A stretch of 64,000 bases of DNA from JACPDD01 sp040900105 (GTDB taxonomy: Bacteria; Patescibacteriota; Microgenomatia; Levybacterales; UBA12049): assembly GCA_040900105.1 (NCBI GenBank), contig JBBDZP010000053.1, positions 1-64,000 on the forward strand, read 5' to 3'. Below are positions 8,916 through 17,289 of the stretch, piece by piece. Under the pieces are notes generated by a model. That model had not been told where the DNA came from. It made no database searches and saw nothing but the letters and a program-made list of their open reading frames with translations. The translations under genes and the position numbers were made by a program. Position 1 is the stretch's first letter. Each line of letters opens with the position of its first letter.

Positions 8916-9667
8916 ACTTTTGCAGGTCCCCTCTTGGTTGCTTTTATATATATAAAGCTTGATAGATTATTTACTAAAGGTAAATTGTTTACAAGTTTAT
9001 TAACATAATAAACAGGATAAAAAGAATTAATAAATCTTATAGGTAAAAATCCAAAATAAGATACTTCAATATTTTCCAGCCTCAATTTTTTAAATATTTT
9101 CCTTAGGTTCTTTTCCGAACTTTTCAAAAAAGTTTTCTCTATATTCCAGGAAGCTTGATCTGAAAAAAGATAGAAGGGGTAGAAGAAAGGATTAAGTGGA
9201 TTGGGCTCAATAAGAACTATGGTACCATTCTCTTTAATCGCCTCTACCAAATTAGCAAGAATCTTGACTCTATCTTTTTCTTTACTTGCCAAGAGATGAA
9301 ATGTACTAATGCAATATGCGCCATCAAATTTATTATGATACGGTGGTTTTGAAAAGTCCGAACAAAGTAGCGTAAGGTTCTTATCTAATTTTTTCTCTTT
9401 AGCAATTTGAAGCAAAATCTCATTGGAATCCTTAGATATATCAACTCCTGTAACCCGGTGACCACGCTTCAAAAGTCCCAATACGAATTTTCCGTAACCC
9501 GACCCCAATTCAACAACAGATGAGCCCTTCTTAAGGTTAAGAAATCTAAAGAATTTATCAAATTCCAGGTCTCTTGCCTTAGAAGGTATATACATATTCT
9601 TTTTTCTTCTCTGGGCAAATTCATCAAAAAATTTTTCTGTTTTTTTTCTGTACTTATTTTTATCCAT
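8912..9667 (-). CDS. Class I SAM-dependent methyltransferase
   Basis: A 251-residue methyltransferase with motif I VVELGSGYGKF (51-61), the acidic strand-2 residue in VTGVDIS, and FDGAYCISTFHLL for motif II/III. The last 40 residues are basic and hydrophobic and may touch the membrane. It overlaps the GT4 gene upstream by 8 nt and the DUF268 gene downstream by 4 nt, so the three are likely one translational unit. Probably methylates the glycan product; the target is unknown. Confidence 0.85.
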   Translation of the reverse strand: MDKNKYRKKTEKFFDEFAQRRKKNMYIPSKARDLEFDKFFRFLNLKKGSSVVELGSGYGKFVLGLLKRGHRVTGVDISKDSNEILLQIAKEKKLDKNLTLLCSDFSKPPYHNKFDGAYCISTFHLLASKEKDRVKILANLVEAIKENGTIVLIEPNPLNPFFYPFYLFSDQASWNIEKTFLKSSEKNLRKIFKKLRLENIEVSYFGFLPIRFINSFYPVYYVNKLVNNLPLVNNLSSFIYIKATKRGPAKV

Positions 9668-10844
9668 AAAAATATCTTAGTGTCTGACTAAAAGCACTAC
9701 TGAAAATATTTTGCCATATGTATTTTTTTGAGAGCTCAATAGCATTCTTTCTATATTTTAGGTAGATCTTATTTTCCCCAAGAAGTTTAATTATAGCATT
9801 TGCCAATTCTTTTCTGTCGTAATCTATTAGGATACCTGCTTCCTTTTCATCTATTTCTTGGGCGATTTCGGGAACACTTGTTATTATAACAGGGAGCCCC
9901 GCTGCCAGATAGACTTTTGGCTTTCCCGCATCTGAATAATATTCATATGAATCTTTTAGCGGCTCAAACATTGCAATACCAATCGATGCCTTTCTTAACT
10001 TCTCATCAATATCTTCATGCTTCTCTATAAATCCAGTAAAGGTAACATTTTCCGATATCTTTAGCTCCTTGGCTAATTTTTGCAAATCCTTGAGCATGGG
10101 TCCATCCCCTATTATTAGCAACCTTACATCTTTAACTCTTACAAGAACATCAGCAAATGCGGTTATTAAAAGTTCTAATCCCAGTCTCTCGCGCAAATGT
10201 CCTACAAACGCAATCAGGTTTCTGTCAATTCTGGAAGTTGGCAGTCTCTTCTTTGGGTCAAAATTACTGCCGTCCGGAGTTATAATTGTTTTTGCTATTC
10301 TTCTTTTATCCGCCCCAATTTTTACACGTCCGTCATTCATCCTTGCCGAGCTATTCCATATAATATCCGCGTTATAACAACACCACCTATCAATAGCATG
10401 GTAAATATTGTTTAATATTTTATTTTTAAAACGGTTTGGTGCATAGTCTACGGTGTGATATACAACTTTTCGTATCCGTCCTAAATTTTTGAGAATTAAT
10501 AGAACAGCCGTATTTAAATTATCAACTCCTATAGCAAGGTCTATTTTATTTTTACATTTCCAAACATAATAAAATGTAAGGCATGCATCTTTAAGATAAA
10601 GCAAGATGCCTGATTTAATAAGAAAGGAGGATTTTTGTCTCTTCAAGAGTTTTCCTTCCCTGTATATTTCCATTTCCGAATTATGATACCTGTCGGGATA
10701 TAGAGGATGGCCAATAAAAACAACTTCTTTTGATCTGCTAAGTAACCACTCCTTTAAAACCTGACTTAATCCGGTAGTTCTTGTATGAGTTGCTATAAGG
10801 ATATTTAAATCCCCGAGGCATTTTTCAATTTCTTTTGTGCTCAT
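9660..10844 (-). CDS. GT4 glycosyltransferase (GT-B fold)
   Basis: A retaining glycosyltransferase of about 394 residues. The C-terminal GT4 domain is clear: LIAFVGHLRERLG, RLLIIGDGPM, FTGFIEKHEDI, then a donor-site region (MFEPLKDSYEYYSDAGKP) in which the usual E-x7-E pair is altered, followed by GKPKVYLAAGLPVI. The ATG at 10844 (MSTKE) is preferred to the upstream TTG at 10862; either way it overlaps the SDR gene before it. It belongs to the nucleotide-sugar block and probably adds one residue to a lipid-linked glycan on the cytoplasmic face. Confidence 0.85.
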   Translation of the reverse strand: MSTKEIEKCLGDLNILIATHTRTTGLSQVLKEWLLSRSKEVVFIGHPLYPDRYHNSEMEIYREGKLLKRQKSSFLIKSGILLYLKDACLTFYYVWKCKNKIDLAIGVDNLNTAVLLILKNLGRIRKVVYHTVDYAPNRFKNKILNNIYHAIDRWCCYNADIIWNSSARMNDGRVKIGADKRRIAKTIITPDGSNFDPKKRLPTSRIDRNLIAFVGHLRERLGLELLITAFADVLVRVKDVRLLIIGDGPMLKDLQKLAKELKISENVTFTGFIEKHEDIDEKLRKASIGIAMFEPLKDSYEYYSDAGKPKVYLAAGLPVIITSVPEIAQEIDEKEAGILIDYDRKELANAIIKLLGENKIYLKYRKNAIELSKKYIWQNIFSSAFSQTLRYFYG

Positions 10845-11766
10845 TTTGGAGATACCAATCAATTGTTTTTTTTATTCCCTCTTCCAATAAACAGGATGGA
10901 GAAAAACCCATTAGCCTCTGTGCTTTCGTAATATTTACGCTCCTTATCTTCTGTCCTTGGGGTTTTGTAGTATCGTATATCACTTTCCCTTTGAAGTTTG
11001 TTAGCTTCACAATCACATCAACCAACTCCTTTATGGAAATTGGCTCTGCGGATCCAATATTTACAGGTTCGGATGTTTCCAGTTTTTCCGCTGCAAGAAC
11101 CACCCCTTCCGCAAAATCCTCCACGTAGAAGAAATCTCTTTTCTGAGTGCCGTCTCCCCATACTTCCAGGTTTTTTTCAGTTAAACATTTCCTTATTAGG
11201 GAAGGGATTACATGTCCATGTTCAAGGTCAAAGTTGTCCCCTGGACCGTATGCGTTTGAAGAAAGCAAGACAGAAACATTCAGACCCCTCTCTTCATTGT
11301 ACGCTCTTGACATAACTACAGACATTCTTTTTGCAAATCCGTATCCATAACCACCCCTGGCCGGCTCTCCTATAAAAAGGTCTTCTTCGGAAAGAGGAGA
11401 TGAAGCATCTACGGGATACGCCACTGCTGATGAGACACATACCATCCTTTTAATTTTTTCTGCTGCTGCAGCTTCAAAGATATTTGTATCTATCAAAAGG
11501 CAGTTTCTCATTTGCGTTGCTGGATGAGAGCTACTGTATGCAATTCCTCCAACATCTGCTGCCAAATGCAAAATTACGTCAACTCCCTTGACAGTTTTTT
11601 TTGCATCTTCGTAAATTTTCAAATCGTAGTCTTTACTTCGGGGAACAACAATATTTTCTTGCGGCACTCCTCTTTTCTCAATAAGGTTTTTAATGACGTG
11701 ACTTCCTACAAATCCACTCCCTCCAGTCACAAGGACTTTCTTACCATTCCAGAAGCTGCCGGCCAT
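10825..11766 (-). CDS. Extended SDR, GDP-L-fucose synthase-like
   Basis: A 313-residue nucleotide-sugar epimerase/reductase. It has VTGGSGFVGSH (14-24), HLAADVGGI and SSAVAYP near the catalytic Ser, and YGFAK as the YxxxK pair. AYGPGDNFDLEHGHVIPSLI resembles the substrate loop of GDP-4-keto-6-deoxymannose epimerase/reductase (Fcl/WcaG). The gene directly upstream is a 4,6-dehydratase, fitting a two-step 6-deoxyhexose route such as GDP-L-fucose. The assignment to Fcl is by motif resemblance; related SDR activities are possible. Confidence 0.75.
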   Translation of the reverse strand: MAGSFWNGKKVLVTGGSGFVGSHVIKNLIEKRGVPQENIVVPRSKDYDLKIYEDAKKTVKGVDVILHLAADVGGIAYSSSHPATQMRNCLLIDTNIFEAAAAEKIKRMVCVSSAVAYPVDASSPLSEEDLFIGEPARGGYGYGFAKRMSVVMSRAYNEERGLNVSVLLSSNAYGPGDNFDLEHGHVIPSLIRKCLTEKNLEVWGDGTQKRDFFYVEDFAEGVVLAAEKLETSEPVNIGSAEPISIKELVDVIVKLTNFKGKVIYDTTKPQGQKIRSVNITKAQRLMGFSPSCLLEEGIKKTIDWYLQNEHKRN

Positions 11767-11767
11767 T

Positions 11768-12853
11768 CTACCAATCTACCCTTCCTATCCATTTGTCTCT
11801 ATTTTTTGCATACCATTTAATTGTCTTTCTTAACCCTTCTTCCCAGGAAAAATTAGGAGTCCAACCTGTAAGCCTATTTAACTTCGCGTAGTCAACTCGG
11901 AGCTCCTCTACCTCGCTTTTCCCTATGCGTCCTCTTTTACCAGTGTCCTTATTTATCAATTTTTTACTTTTCCAATACCCTTCTTCTCTTCCGATTTTTA
12001 TAATAAGGTTATACCAATCTCCTATTGAGATTGTTTCTCCGTATCCGTAAACATACACTTCCCCTGGGTTACCAAAAAGAGCTACGTTAATATGCCCCAT
12101 CGCTCCGTCTTCAACAAAGCAGAAGTCCCTTTTTGGAGTGAGCGACCCAAGCTCTATAGTGTCTTTATCCAGAGCCTGGGTAATAATAGTTCCCGTTATG
12201 AATCTGGGATTTTGACGGGGTCCATAGTTATTAAACATTCTGGTAACAACAGTGGGTACCCCATATGCACTGTAAAAATTGCGGGTCAAAAAGTCGGCAG
12301 CAACTTTAGAAGTTGCGTAAATACTTTGAGGATTAAGAGGAGATTTCTCGTCCAGAATTAGACCTCCTTTTTTATCAAAACGGTATTGATTTTTCATTTC
12401 CGGATTAACGTTTCCATATTCTTCCGACGTACCAGCAGTATCAAGCTTAAATAAATCCAAATCCAAATCAACAATTGTTTGCAAAAGGTTTAAAGTTCCA
12501 AGTGCATTTGTATTAAAAGTCTCATAAGATCTCCTCCAAGATTCTCCTACATGTGCTTGTGCTCCGAGATGAAAAATAATTGGCTTTTCTCCTCCTTCGT
12601 TCTTTATTATTTTAAGAACTTCTTTTATTGCCTGTTTATCGGTTAGATCCCCGTGATGTACCGTTATTTTGCCTCTAAGATGTGGGATATTATGGAGCAT
12701 CCCTGAAGAAGTTGCCCTAATCAATATATGCACATTGGAACCATAATCTACCAATTTTTCGGTCAGATGAGATGCTACAAATCCGTCCGCTCCCGTTATC
12801 AAAACCGCTCTGCCTTTAAGTATCTTTTGTATGTCCCGATCAGTTTTTTTCAT
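11768..12853 (-). CDS. NAD-dependent sugar-nucleotide 4,6-dehydratase
   Basis: A 361-residue extended SDR. It shows VLITGADGFVASHL, FHLGAQAHVGES, the dehydratase signature GTSEEYGN (Thr/Ser with Glu) and YATSK as the catalytic YxxxK, then TRMFNNYGPRQNPRFI and a KRDFCFVEDGA loop. The pattern fits GDP-mannose 4,6-dehydratase or a related dTDP/UDP-sugar dehydratase (LegB-like). The next gene downstream is Fcl-like and the one upstream a DegT aminotransferase, so the 4-keto-6-deoxy product could be reduced to a deoxyhexose or aminated to a perosamine-like sugar. The nucleotide base is not resolved. Confidence 0.8.
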   Translation of the reverse strand: MKKTDRDIQKILKGRAVLITGADGFVASHLTEKLVDYGSNVHILIRATSSGMLHNIPHLRGKITVHHGDLTDKQAIKEVLKIIKNEGGEKPIIFHLGAQAHVGESWRRSYETFNTNALGTLNLLQTIVDLDLDLFKLDTAGTSEEYGNVNPEMKNQYRFDKKGGLILDEKSPLNPQSIYATSKVAADFLTRNFYSAYGVPTVVTRMFNNYGPRQNPRFITGTIITQALDKDTIELGSLTPKRDFCFVEDGAMGHINVALFGNPGEVYVYGYGETISIGDWYNLIIKIGREEGYWKSKKLINKDTGKRGRIGKSEVEELRVDYAKLNRLTGWTPNFSWEEGLRKTIKWYAKNRDKWIGRVDW

Positions 12854-13922
12854 AAAATTCTTTTATGTGGACGCAAATTGAAATTATATCAGAATCTGAA
12901 AGAAAAGTAGAGGATGGAAGCCACAGGCCATGTACCGATGCCCAAAGTGAATTTGGAAACTTTTCCCCAGATTTATATGGTTTTGTTGTATGAATGGCCG
13001 GATAGAAAAGCCTTGTTCCAACATCTTTACTTTTTAAGTATTTCGACAGCTCAACAGGATCATCAACAATAATATCTATAAACCATGGAGAAGTTTCCCC
13101 CAAATCAGTATTAAGGAAAGATACTTTAGGCAAGCCCTCAAGCTGTTTTTTGTATAAGGAGTACATTTCTTTTTTCCTCTTCAACCGCCAGTCCAACTTT
13201 CTCATTTGCGCAATTCCCATTGCTGCTTGAATATCTGTAAACTTAAAGTTGTAGCCTATTTCATCATGATCTTGTGAGTTTCTATCTATCCTCCCAAAGT
13301 CTTTAATTCCTACAATCTTATCGCTAAGTTCCTTACTGTCTGTAACCAGAGCCCCACCCTGTCCGGTTGTTATGACTTTTGGCGTGCTAAAGGAAAAACT
13401 TCCAATTTGTCCAAACGTTCCCAGGTGTTTTCCTTTGTAGTAACTTCCCAAAGCTTGAGCAGCGTCCTCAAGAATAAAGAGATTATACTTCTTTCCAATT
13501 TCCATAAGTCTTTCCATATCAGGAGACCTACCATTAATAGGAACCGACATAATTACTTTTGTTTTTTTTGTTATTTTTTCCTCAACTTGATCTAAATCAA
13601 GACATAAATTCTCCTTTTCTATATCAACAAAAACAGGCTTTGCTCCGGCCATTACGACTGCATTGGGGCTTGCTACCATTGTAAAATCCGGAACAATTAC
13701 TTCATCTCCAGCTCCTATACCCAGAGCTTTTAATCCCGCGAATAAAGAAACCGTTCCGTTGGAAAAAGTGTGTGCGTAGCGACTGCCAACGAAGGCACTA
13801 ATCTGATCCTCAAACTCTTTTGTTTTAGAAGCCTCCGTTATCCAGCCGGAGTCAAGAACTTTACTGATTTCTTCTTTTTCTTCTTCGCCAATCCATGGCT
13901 CCATTTGGTTAATTCTTTTCAT
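12840..13922 (-). CDS. DegT/DnrJ/EryC1/StrS aminotransferase
   Basis: A 360-residue PLP-dependent sugar aminotransferase. The N-terminus WIGEEEKEEISKVLDSGWI is typical of the family; TFSNGTVSLFAGL binds the PLP phosphate, FILEDAAQALGS supplies the ring-stacking Asp, and the lysine in SFSTPKVITTGQGG is the Schiff-base residue. Overlap of 14 nt with the 4,6-dehydratase suggests it aminates that enzyme's 4-keto product with glutamate as donor, as in perosamine synthesis. The exact sugar is inferred from context. Confidence 0.88.
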   Translation of the reverse strand: MKRINQMEPWIGEEEKEEISKVLDSGWITEASKTKEFEDQISAFVGSRYAHTFSNGTVSLFAGLKALGIGAGDEVIVPDFTMVASPNAVVMAGAKPVFVDIEKENLCLDLDQVEEKITKKTKVIMSVPINGRSPDMERLMEIGKKYNLFILEDAAQALGSYYKGKHLGTFGQIGSFSFSTPKVITTGQGGALVTDSKELSDKIVGIKDFGRIDRNSQDHDEIGYNFKFTDIQAAMGIAQMRKLDWRLKRKKEMYSLYKKQLEGLPKVSFLNTDLGETSPWFIDIIVDDPVELSKYLKSKDVGTRLFYPAIHTTKPYKSGEKFPNSLWASVHGLWLPSSTFLSDSDIISICVHIKEFYEKN

Positions 13923-13925
13923 GAG

Positions 13926-14906
13926 TTAAGAAAGTACATCTTCGTTTAGCCAAGAGGTATATCTTTCATCATATAAATTGCTAAAAACGTTATTTTTGAC
14001 TGCCCAGAACATCTCATCAATCCCATCTGTTACTTTCCTTTTAGGAACAAAGCCCAGTACTCTTTTTATTTTTTCGAAAGAAACTCTATAGTCTCTATTA
14101 TCCGGAAGTCCCCCTTGCTTATCAACAATGACATCAGGCACATATTTTTTGATTATATTCACAAGCTCTATCTTTTGATAATTTTCAGTCCCTACATTAA
14201 AAATCTCACTCTCCACCTTTGTCCCATCGGCATCTAATACGGCAATTAGAGCCTCGGCGGCATCTTCCGTGTGGGTATATGGTCTCCATGCCTCTTCCTT
14301 GTAAAGAAGTAGTCTTTTCTTTACAAATGCTTCCCTAACCATTTCATTAATAAGCAAGTTAAAGCGCATGCGCGGAGAGAGTCCAAAAATTGTTGCAAGC
14401 CTCAAAATTGTTACAGAGAATTTATCATTGGATAGTTTAAGGAGATCCTTCTCCGCATCTATTTTAGTTTCTGCGTATAAAGACAGTGCGTTAAGGGGAG
14501 ATTCTTCTGTTGCCAAATCATTTAAGTTCGATACACCATAGTTGCTGCACGTTGAGGAGAATATGAATCTCTTTATTCCTTTTTCTCTAGCAACTTCTGC
14601 CACACGAACAGTTGACTCATGGTTAATTTGTTTTGTTAAAATAGGATTGGGACTACAAGCAGGTTCGCCTACCAAAGCTGCCAGATGGAAAACCGCATCT
14701 ATTCCCTCAAATGAGTCGGATAATGTCTCTACTTTCCTAACATCTGCTTTGATAAAGGTAAATTTTTTGTTGTAGATAAATGGTAGTATGCTTTCTCCGC
14801 CAAACATTAATGCGTCCAGTACGGTAGCTTCATGTCCTCTTTCCAAAAGTTTGCCTACTAATACACTGCCCAAGTATCCGGCTCCGCCGGTAACTAATAT
14901 TTTCAT
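13926..14906 (-). CDS. NAD-dependent epimerase/dehydratase (extended SDR)
   Basis: A 326-residue SDR beginning MKILVTGGAGYLGS. FHLAALVGEPAC, FSSTCSNYG and YAETK give the Ser/Tyr/Lys catalytic set, and RPYTHTEDAAEAL is the usual nucleotide-sugar loop. The ATG at 14906 is chosen because it overlaps the upstream GT2 stop as ATGA and starts exactly at the Rossmann strand; an upstream in-frame start would add 42 unrelated residues. Likely a UDP- or dTDP-sugar epimerase or reductase for the same pathway as the genes at 10.8-13.9 kb. Product unknown. Confidence 0.85.
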   Translation of the reverse strand: MKILVTGGAGYLGSVLVGKLLERGHEATVLDALMFGGESILPFIYNKKFTFIKADVRKVETLSDSFEGIDAVFHLAALVGEPACSPNPILTKQINHESTVRVAEVAREKGIKRFIFSSTCSNYGVSNLNDLATEESPLNALSLYAETKIDAEKDLLKLSNDKFSVTILRLATIFGLSPRMRFNLLINEMVREAFVKKRLLLYKEEAWRPYTHTEDAAEALIAVLDADGTKVESEIFNVGTENYQKIELVNIIKKYVPDVIVDKQGGLPDNRDYRVSFEKIKRVLGFVPKRKVTDGIDEMFWAVKNNVFSNLYDERYTSWLNEDVLS

Positions 14907-15742
14907 TTCCTGTTGCCTCTTTTCCGAGTTAATATTCCTTTTATAAATCCAATAAATCCGGCTGCTTGTTCGCCAAGCAACATTATCATCATACCAAAAG
15001 TGAGCTTGGGATTTCTTGTCAAAAGTTTCCAATTCCTATAGAAAGCGGGCCTTAAAAGATAAATAACCTGCTGGGCGGTAAGTTTGACAGGGTGATCATT
15101 GCTTAGATAATCAGGAACTTTCAAACCGTAATAATACTTTTTCTTCATAAGAGTAAGTAAGGACACCCTCCCTTCATCATGAGATATAAAACTTTTCACT
15201 CTTCCGATTCTATATTTTTTTTTGATTCTCTGGGGCAGGTCCCAATCTTCCGGCCCTGTTATTTTCTTATCGTACCCTCCAAACTCCCAAAAAACTTCCT
15301 TTTTAAAAAATCTTGCGGCTTCAATAGACGAATCACCTTCATAGAGACTTCTCTCAAATGCTTTAACTTTTGTCCAGTATCCTTCCCCTACGGACTTCTC
15401 CGGAATAACAACAGCGCCGACTTGACTAATTTCCATCTTCTTAGCACATTCCATTACTACGTTTTTTGTTAAGATCATATCTGCGTCTATGAATAATAGA
15501 TACTCACCCTTTGCTTTTCTGGCGCCGAAATTTCTCTGAGCGCTCCTTTCGGGACCAAAGTTATAGACGTATTTTGTATATTTCCTAGATATTTGCTTCG
15601 TCCCATCAGACGAATTATTGTCAACAACGATTACCTCTAATTTTCTATAAGATTGTTGAGAGATACTCTTAAGACATGCACCTATGTGACTTTGCTCATT
15701 TTTAGTAGTCACAACAATAGAGACAAGGGGATTATTTGACAT
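14903..15742 (-). CDS. GT2 glycosyltransferase
   Basis: A family 2 glycosyltransferase of about 279 residues. It has VSIVVTTKNEQSHIG, VVDNNSSDGT and LFIDADM (DxD), with acceptor-side GGYDKKITGPEDWDLPQRI, which carries the catalytic-base ED pair. The C-terminus has one or two hydrophobic stretches that may anchor it to the membrane. The ATG at 15742 (MSNNPLVS) is preferred to the start at 15763, which would lie in the divergent promoter. First gene of the minus-strand nucleotide-sugar block. Confidence 0.88.
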   Translation of the reverse strand: MSNNPLVSIVVTTKNEQSHIGACLKSISQQSYRKLEVIVVDNNSSDGTKQISRKYTKYVYNFGPERSAQRNFGARKAKGEYLLFIDADMILTKNVVMECAKKMEISQVGAVVIPEKSVGEGYWTKVKAFERSLYEGDSSIEAARFFKKEVFWEFGGYDKKITGPEDWDLPQRIKKKYRIGRVKSFISHDEGRVSLLTLMKKKYYYGLKVPDYLSNDHPVKLTAQQVIYLLRPAFYRNWKLLTRNPKLTFGMMIMLLGEQAAGFIGFIKGILTRKRGNRK

Positions 15743-15777
15743 AATTATTGGATTATTATACACTATCTTGAGGCTAA
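15743..15777. promoter_or_regulatory. Divergent promoter region
   Basis: A 35-nt divergent spacer. On the minus strand, TATAAT (15760-15755) lies about 12 nt before the GT2 start at 15742. On the plus strand, TATTAT (15754-15759) overlaps it and lies 18 nt before the ATG at 15778, which has a TGAGG Shine-Dalgarno. The overlapping -10 boxes imply mutually exclusive or shared polymerase binding. No strong -35 was seen. Confidence 0.45.
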
Positions 15778-16341
15778 ATGAAAAACGTATTTATATTTCT
15801 CGCACTCTCGATTGTTGTTCTTTTCTCTACAGGAACTGCCTTGGGAAAAGAAACTCTTGAGGAAGTGATAGATATTTCGAGCAAATCGGCTACAATAAAA
15901 TACGATCTGGCATACCCTGGAATCTTACCCAACAATCCACTTTACAAATTAAAGGTTCTTAGAGACAAGATAACAGCACTGCTTATAAGTGACCCCTTGA
16001 AACGGGCAGAATTCTATCTTCTCCAAACAGATAAGGGAATTTTGGCAACTGCTATGCTTGTTGATAAAGGTGAAGCAAAATTAGCGGGAGAGACGGCTCT
16101 TAAAACCGAACACAACATGACCTTGCTTACTTACGAACTTAAGAGAATTACAAAAAAACCCAATTCCGATTTTATAAATAAATTGAAAACGGCATCTTTA
16201 AAACATCAGGAAGTCTTGAGTTCCTTGATTGAACGAGTGGCTCCGGATGAGCAGAAGACATTCACTACGGTAGTCAACTTTTCAAAAACAAATCTAGAGA
16301 CCATAGAAAAATTTGAAAAAAAGAAGTTCTTGGCAAACTAA
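15778..16341 (+). CDS. Secreted DUF5667-like protein
   Basis: A 187-residue exported protein. A signal peptide (about 1-23, ending GTALGKE) is followed by YDLAYPGILPNNPLYKLK and RDKITALLISDPLKRAEFYL, which match the remembered DUF5667 signature, then a mostly helical, charged region. Function is unknown; many family members are surface-exposed helical proteins. It is joined to the next GT2 gene by TAATG (1-nt overlap). A shorter relative is at 33552-34079, also coupled to a glycosyltransferase, so it may be an accessory to, or target of, glycosylation. Confidence 0.8.
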   Translation: MKNVFIFLALSIVVLFSTGTALGKETLEEVIDISSKSATIKYDLAYPGILPNNPLYKLKVLRDKITALLISDPLKRAEFYLLQTDKGILATAMLVDKGEAKLAGETALKTEHNMTLLTYELKRITKKPNSDFINKLKTASLKHQEVLSSLIERVAPDEQKTFTTVVNFSKTNLETIEKFEKKKFLAN

Positions 16342-17267
16342 TGATTTCTTATTCTATAGTTATCCCCGTAAAGGATGAGGCAGAATCAATTCCTACTCTC
16401 TATAAAGAAATAAAAGAAGTCTTCGATAAGCTAAATAGACAATATGAGATTATTTTTATTGATGATGGATCAACAGATAAGTCTTCTCATATAATATCTA
16501 CTCTGCAAAAAACCGATAGGAATATCAACCTAGTTAAGTTTAGGGCCAATTTTGGCAAGTCAAAGGCTTTATCTGCTGGTTTTAGTGAGACAAAGGGAGA
16601 GTTGATCATAATAATGGATGCAGACCTTCAGGATGATCCGAGAGATGTTCTTAAACTTCTTACAAAAATAGATGATGGTTATGATTTAGTGTCTGGGTGG
16701 AGAAAAAATAGAGCCGACAGCTTAACAAAGCGTGTCTCAAGTTATCTTTTCAACAGAGGAACCTCTTTCATTTCGGGAGTTAAGATTCATGATTTTAACT
16801 GTGGACTTAAGGCTTTTAAAAAAGAGGTGGCAGATGAATTATTTCTTCATGGCGAATTGCACAGATTTATTCCGGTACTTGCTAAAAAGAGGAAATTTAA
16901 GGTAACGGAAATAGAGGTAAATAATAGACCAAGAAAATTCGGTGAATCAAAATTTGGAAAGTTGGGAATTGCAAGAGGATGGAAAGGAATGCTGGACCTT
17001 CTAACAGCAATTTTTATAACTGACTACTTAGACAAACCTGCTCATTTTTTTGGGGCAATAGGATTAAGTTTTTTTTCTATTGGATTTTTGATGGATTTAT
17101 ATGTAAGTTACATAAAATTGACAACAGGAACAACCCAGGGAAGACTTCCATTACTTCTTGCAGGAGTATTATTTATTTTGCTTGGTATTCAATTAATATC
17201 AACCGGTCTTATTGCGGAAATGATGTCTCACTATCTTTCTTTAAGAAAAAAAAGCAGCTTAAGATAA
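16341..17267 (+). CDS. GtrB/DPM1-like GT2 with C-terminal membrane helices
   Basis: A 308-residue polyprenyl-phosphate sugar synthase candidate. The GT-A domain has YSIVIPVKDEAES, FIDDGSTDKS and the signature MDADLQDDP, then HDFNCGLKAF and NNRPRKFGESKFG, all typical of DPM1/GtrB/ArnC-type enzymes. Two C-terminal helices (about 230-255 and 268-295) match GtrB topology. Expected reaction: transfer of a hexose from a nucleotide to undecaprenyl phosphate, supplying GT-C enzymes outside the cell. Coupled to the DUF5667 gene upstream; ends convergently 22 nt from the GT-C gene at 17290. Confidence 0.88.
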   Translation: MISYSIVIPVKDEAESIPTLYKEIKEVFDKLNRQYEIIFIDDGSTDKSSHIISTLQKTDRNINLVKFRANFGKSKALSAGFSETKGELIIIMDADLQDDPRDVLKLLTKIDDGYDLVSGWRKNRADSLTKRVSSYLFNRGTSFISGVKIHDFNCGLKAFKKEVADELFLHGELHRFIPVLAKKRKFKVTEIEVNNRPRKFGESKFGKLGIARGWKGMLDLLTAIFITDYLDKPAHFFGAIGLSFFSIGFLMDLYVSYIKLTTGTTQGRLPLLLAGVLFILLGIQLISTGLIAEMMSHYLSLRKKSSLR

Positions 17268-17289
17268 TCCTTCAAGGGAATAATTCTTT

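Noticed and set aside
12450..12475. Short AAATCC hexamer-like repeat in the 4,6-dehydratase gene (DLDLDLF)
   Set aside because: The period is 6 and it encodes alternating Asp-Leu in a normal strand; too short and in-frame to count with the heptamer arrays.
14907..15032. 42-residue N-terminal extension of the SDR at 13926
   Set aside because: The ATG at 14906 overlaps the upstream stop as ATGA and begins the Rossmann strand; the extension is antisense-like sequence inside the GT2 gene.
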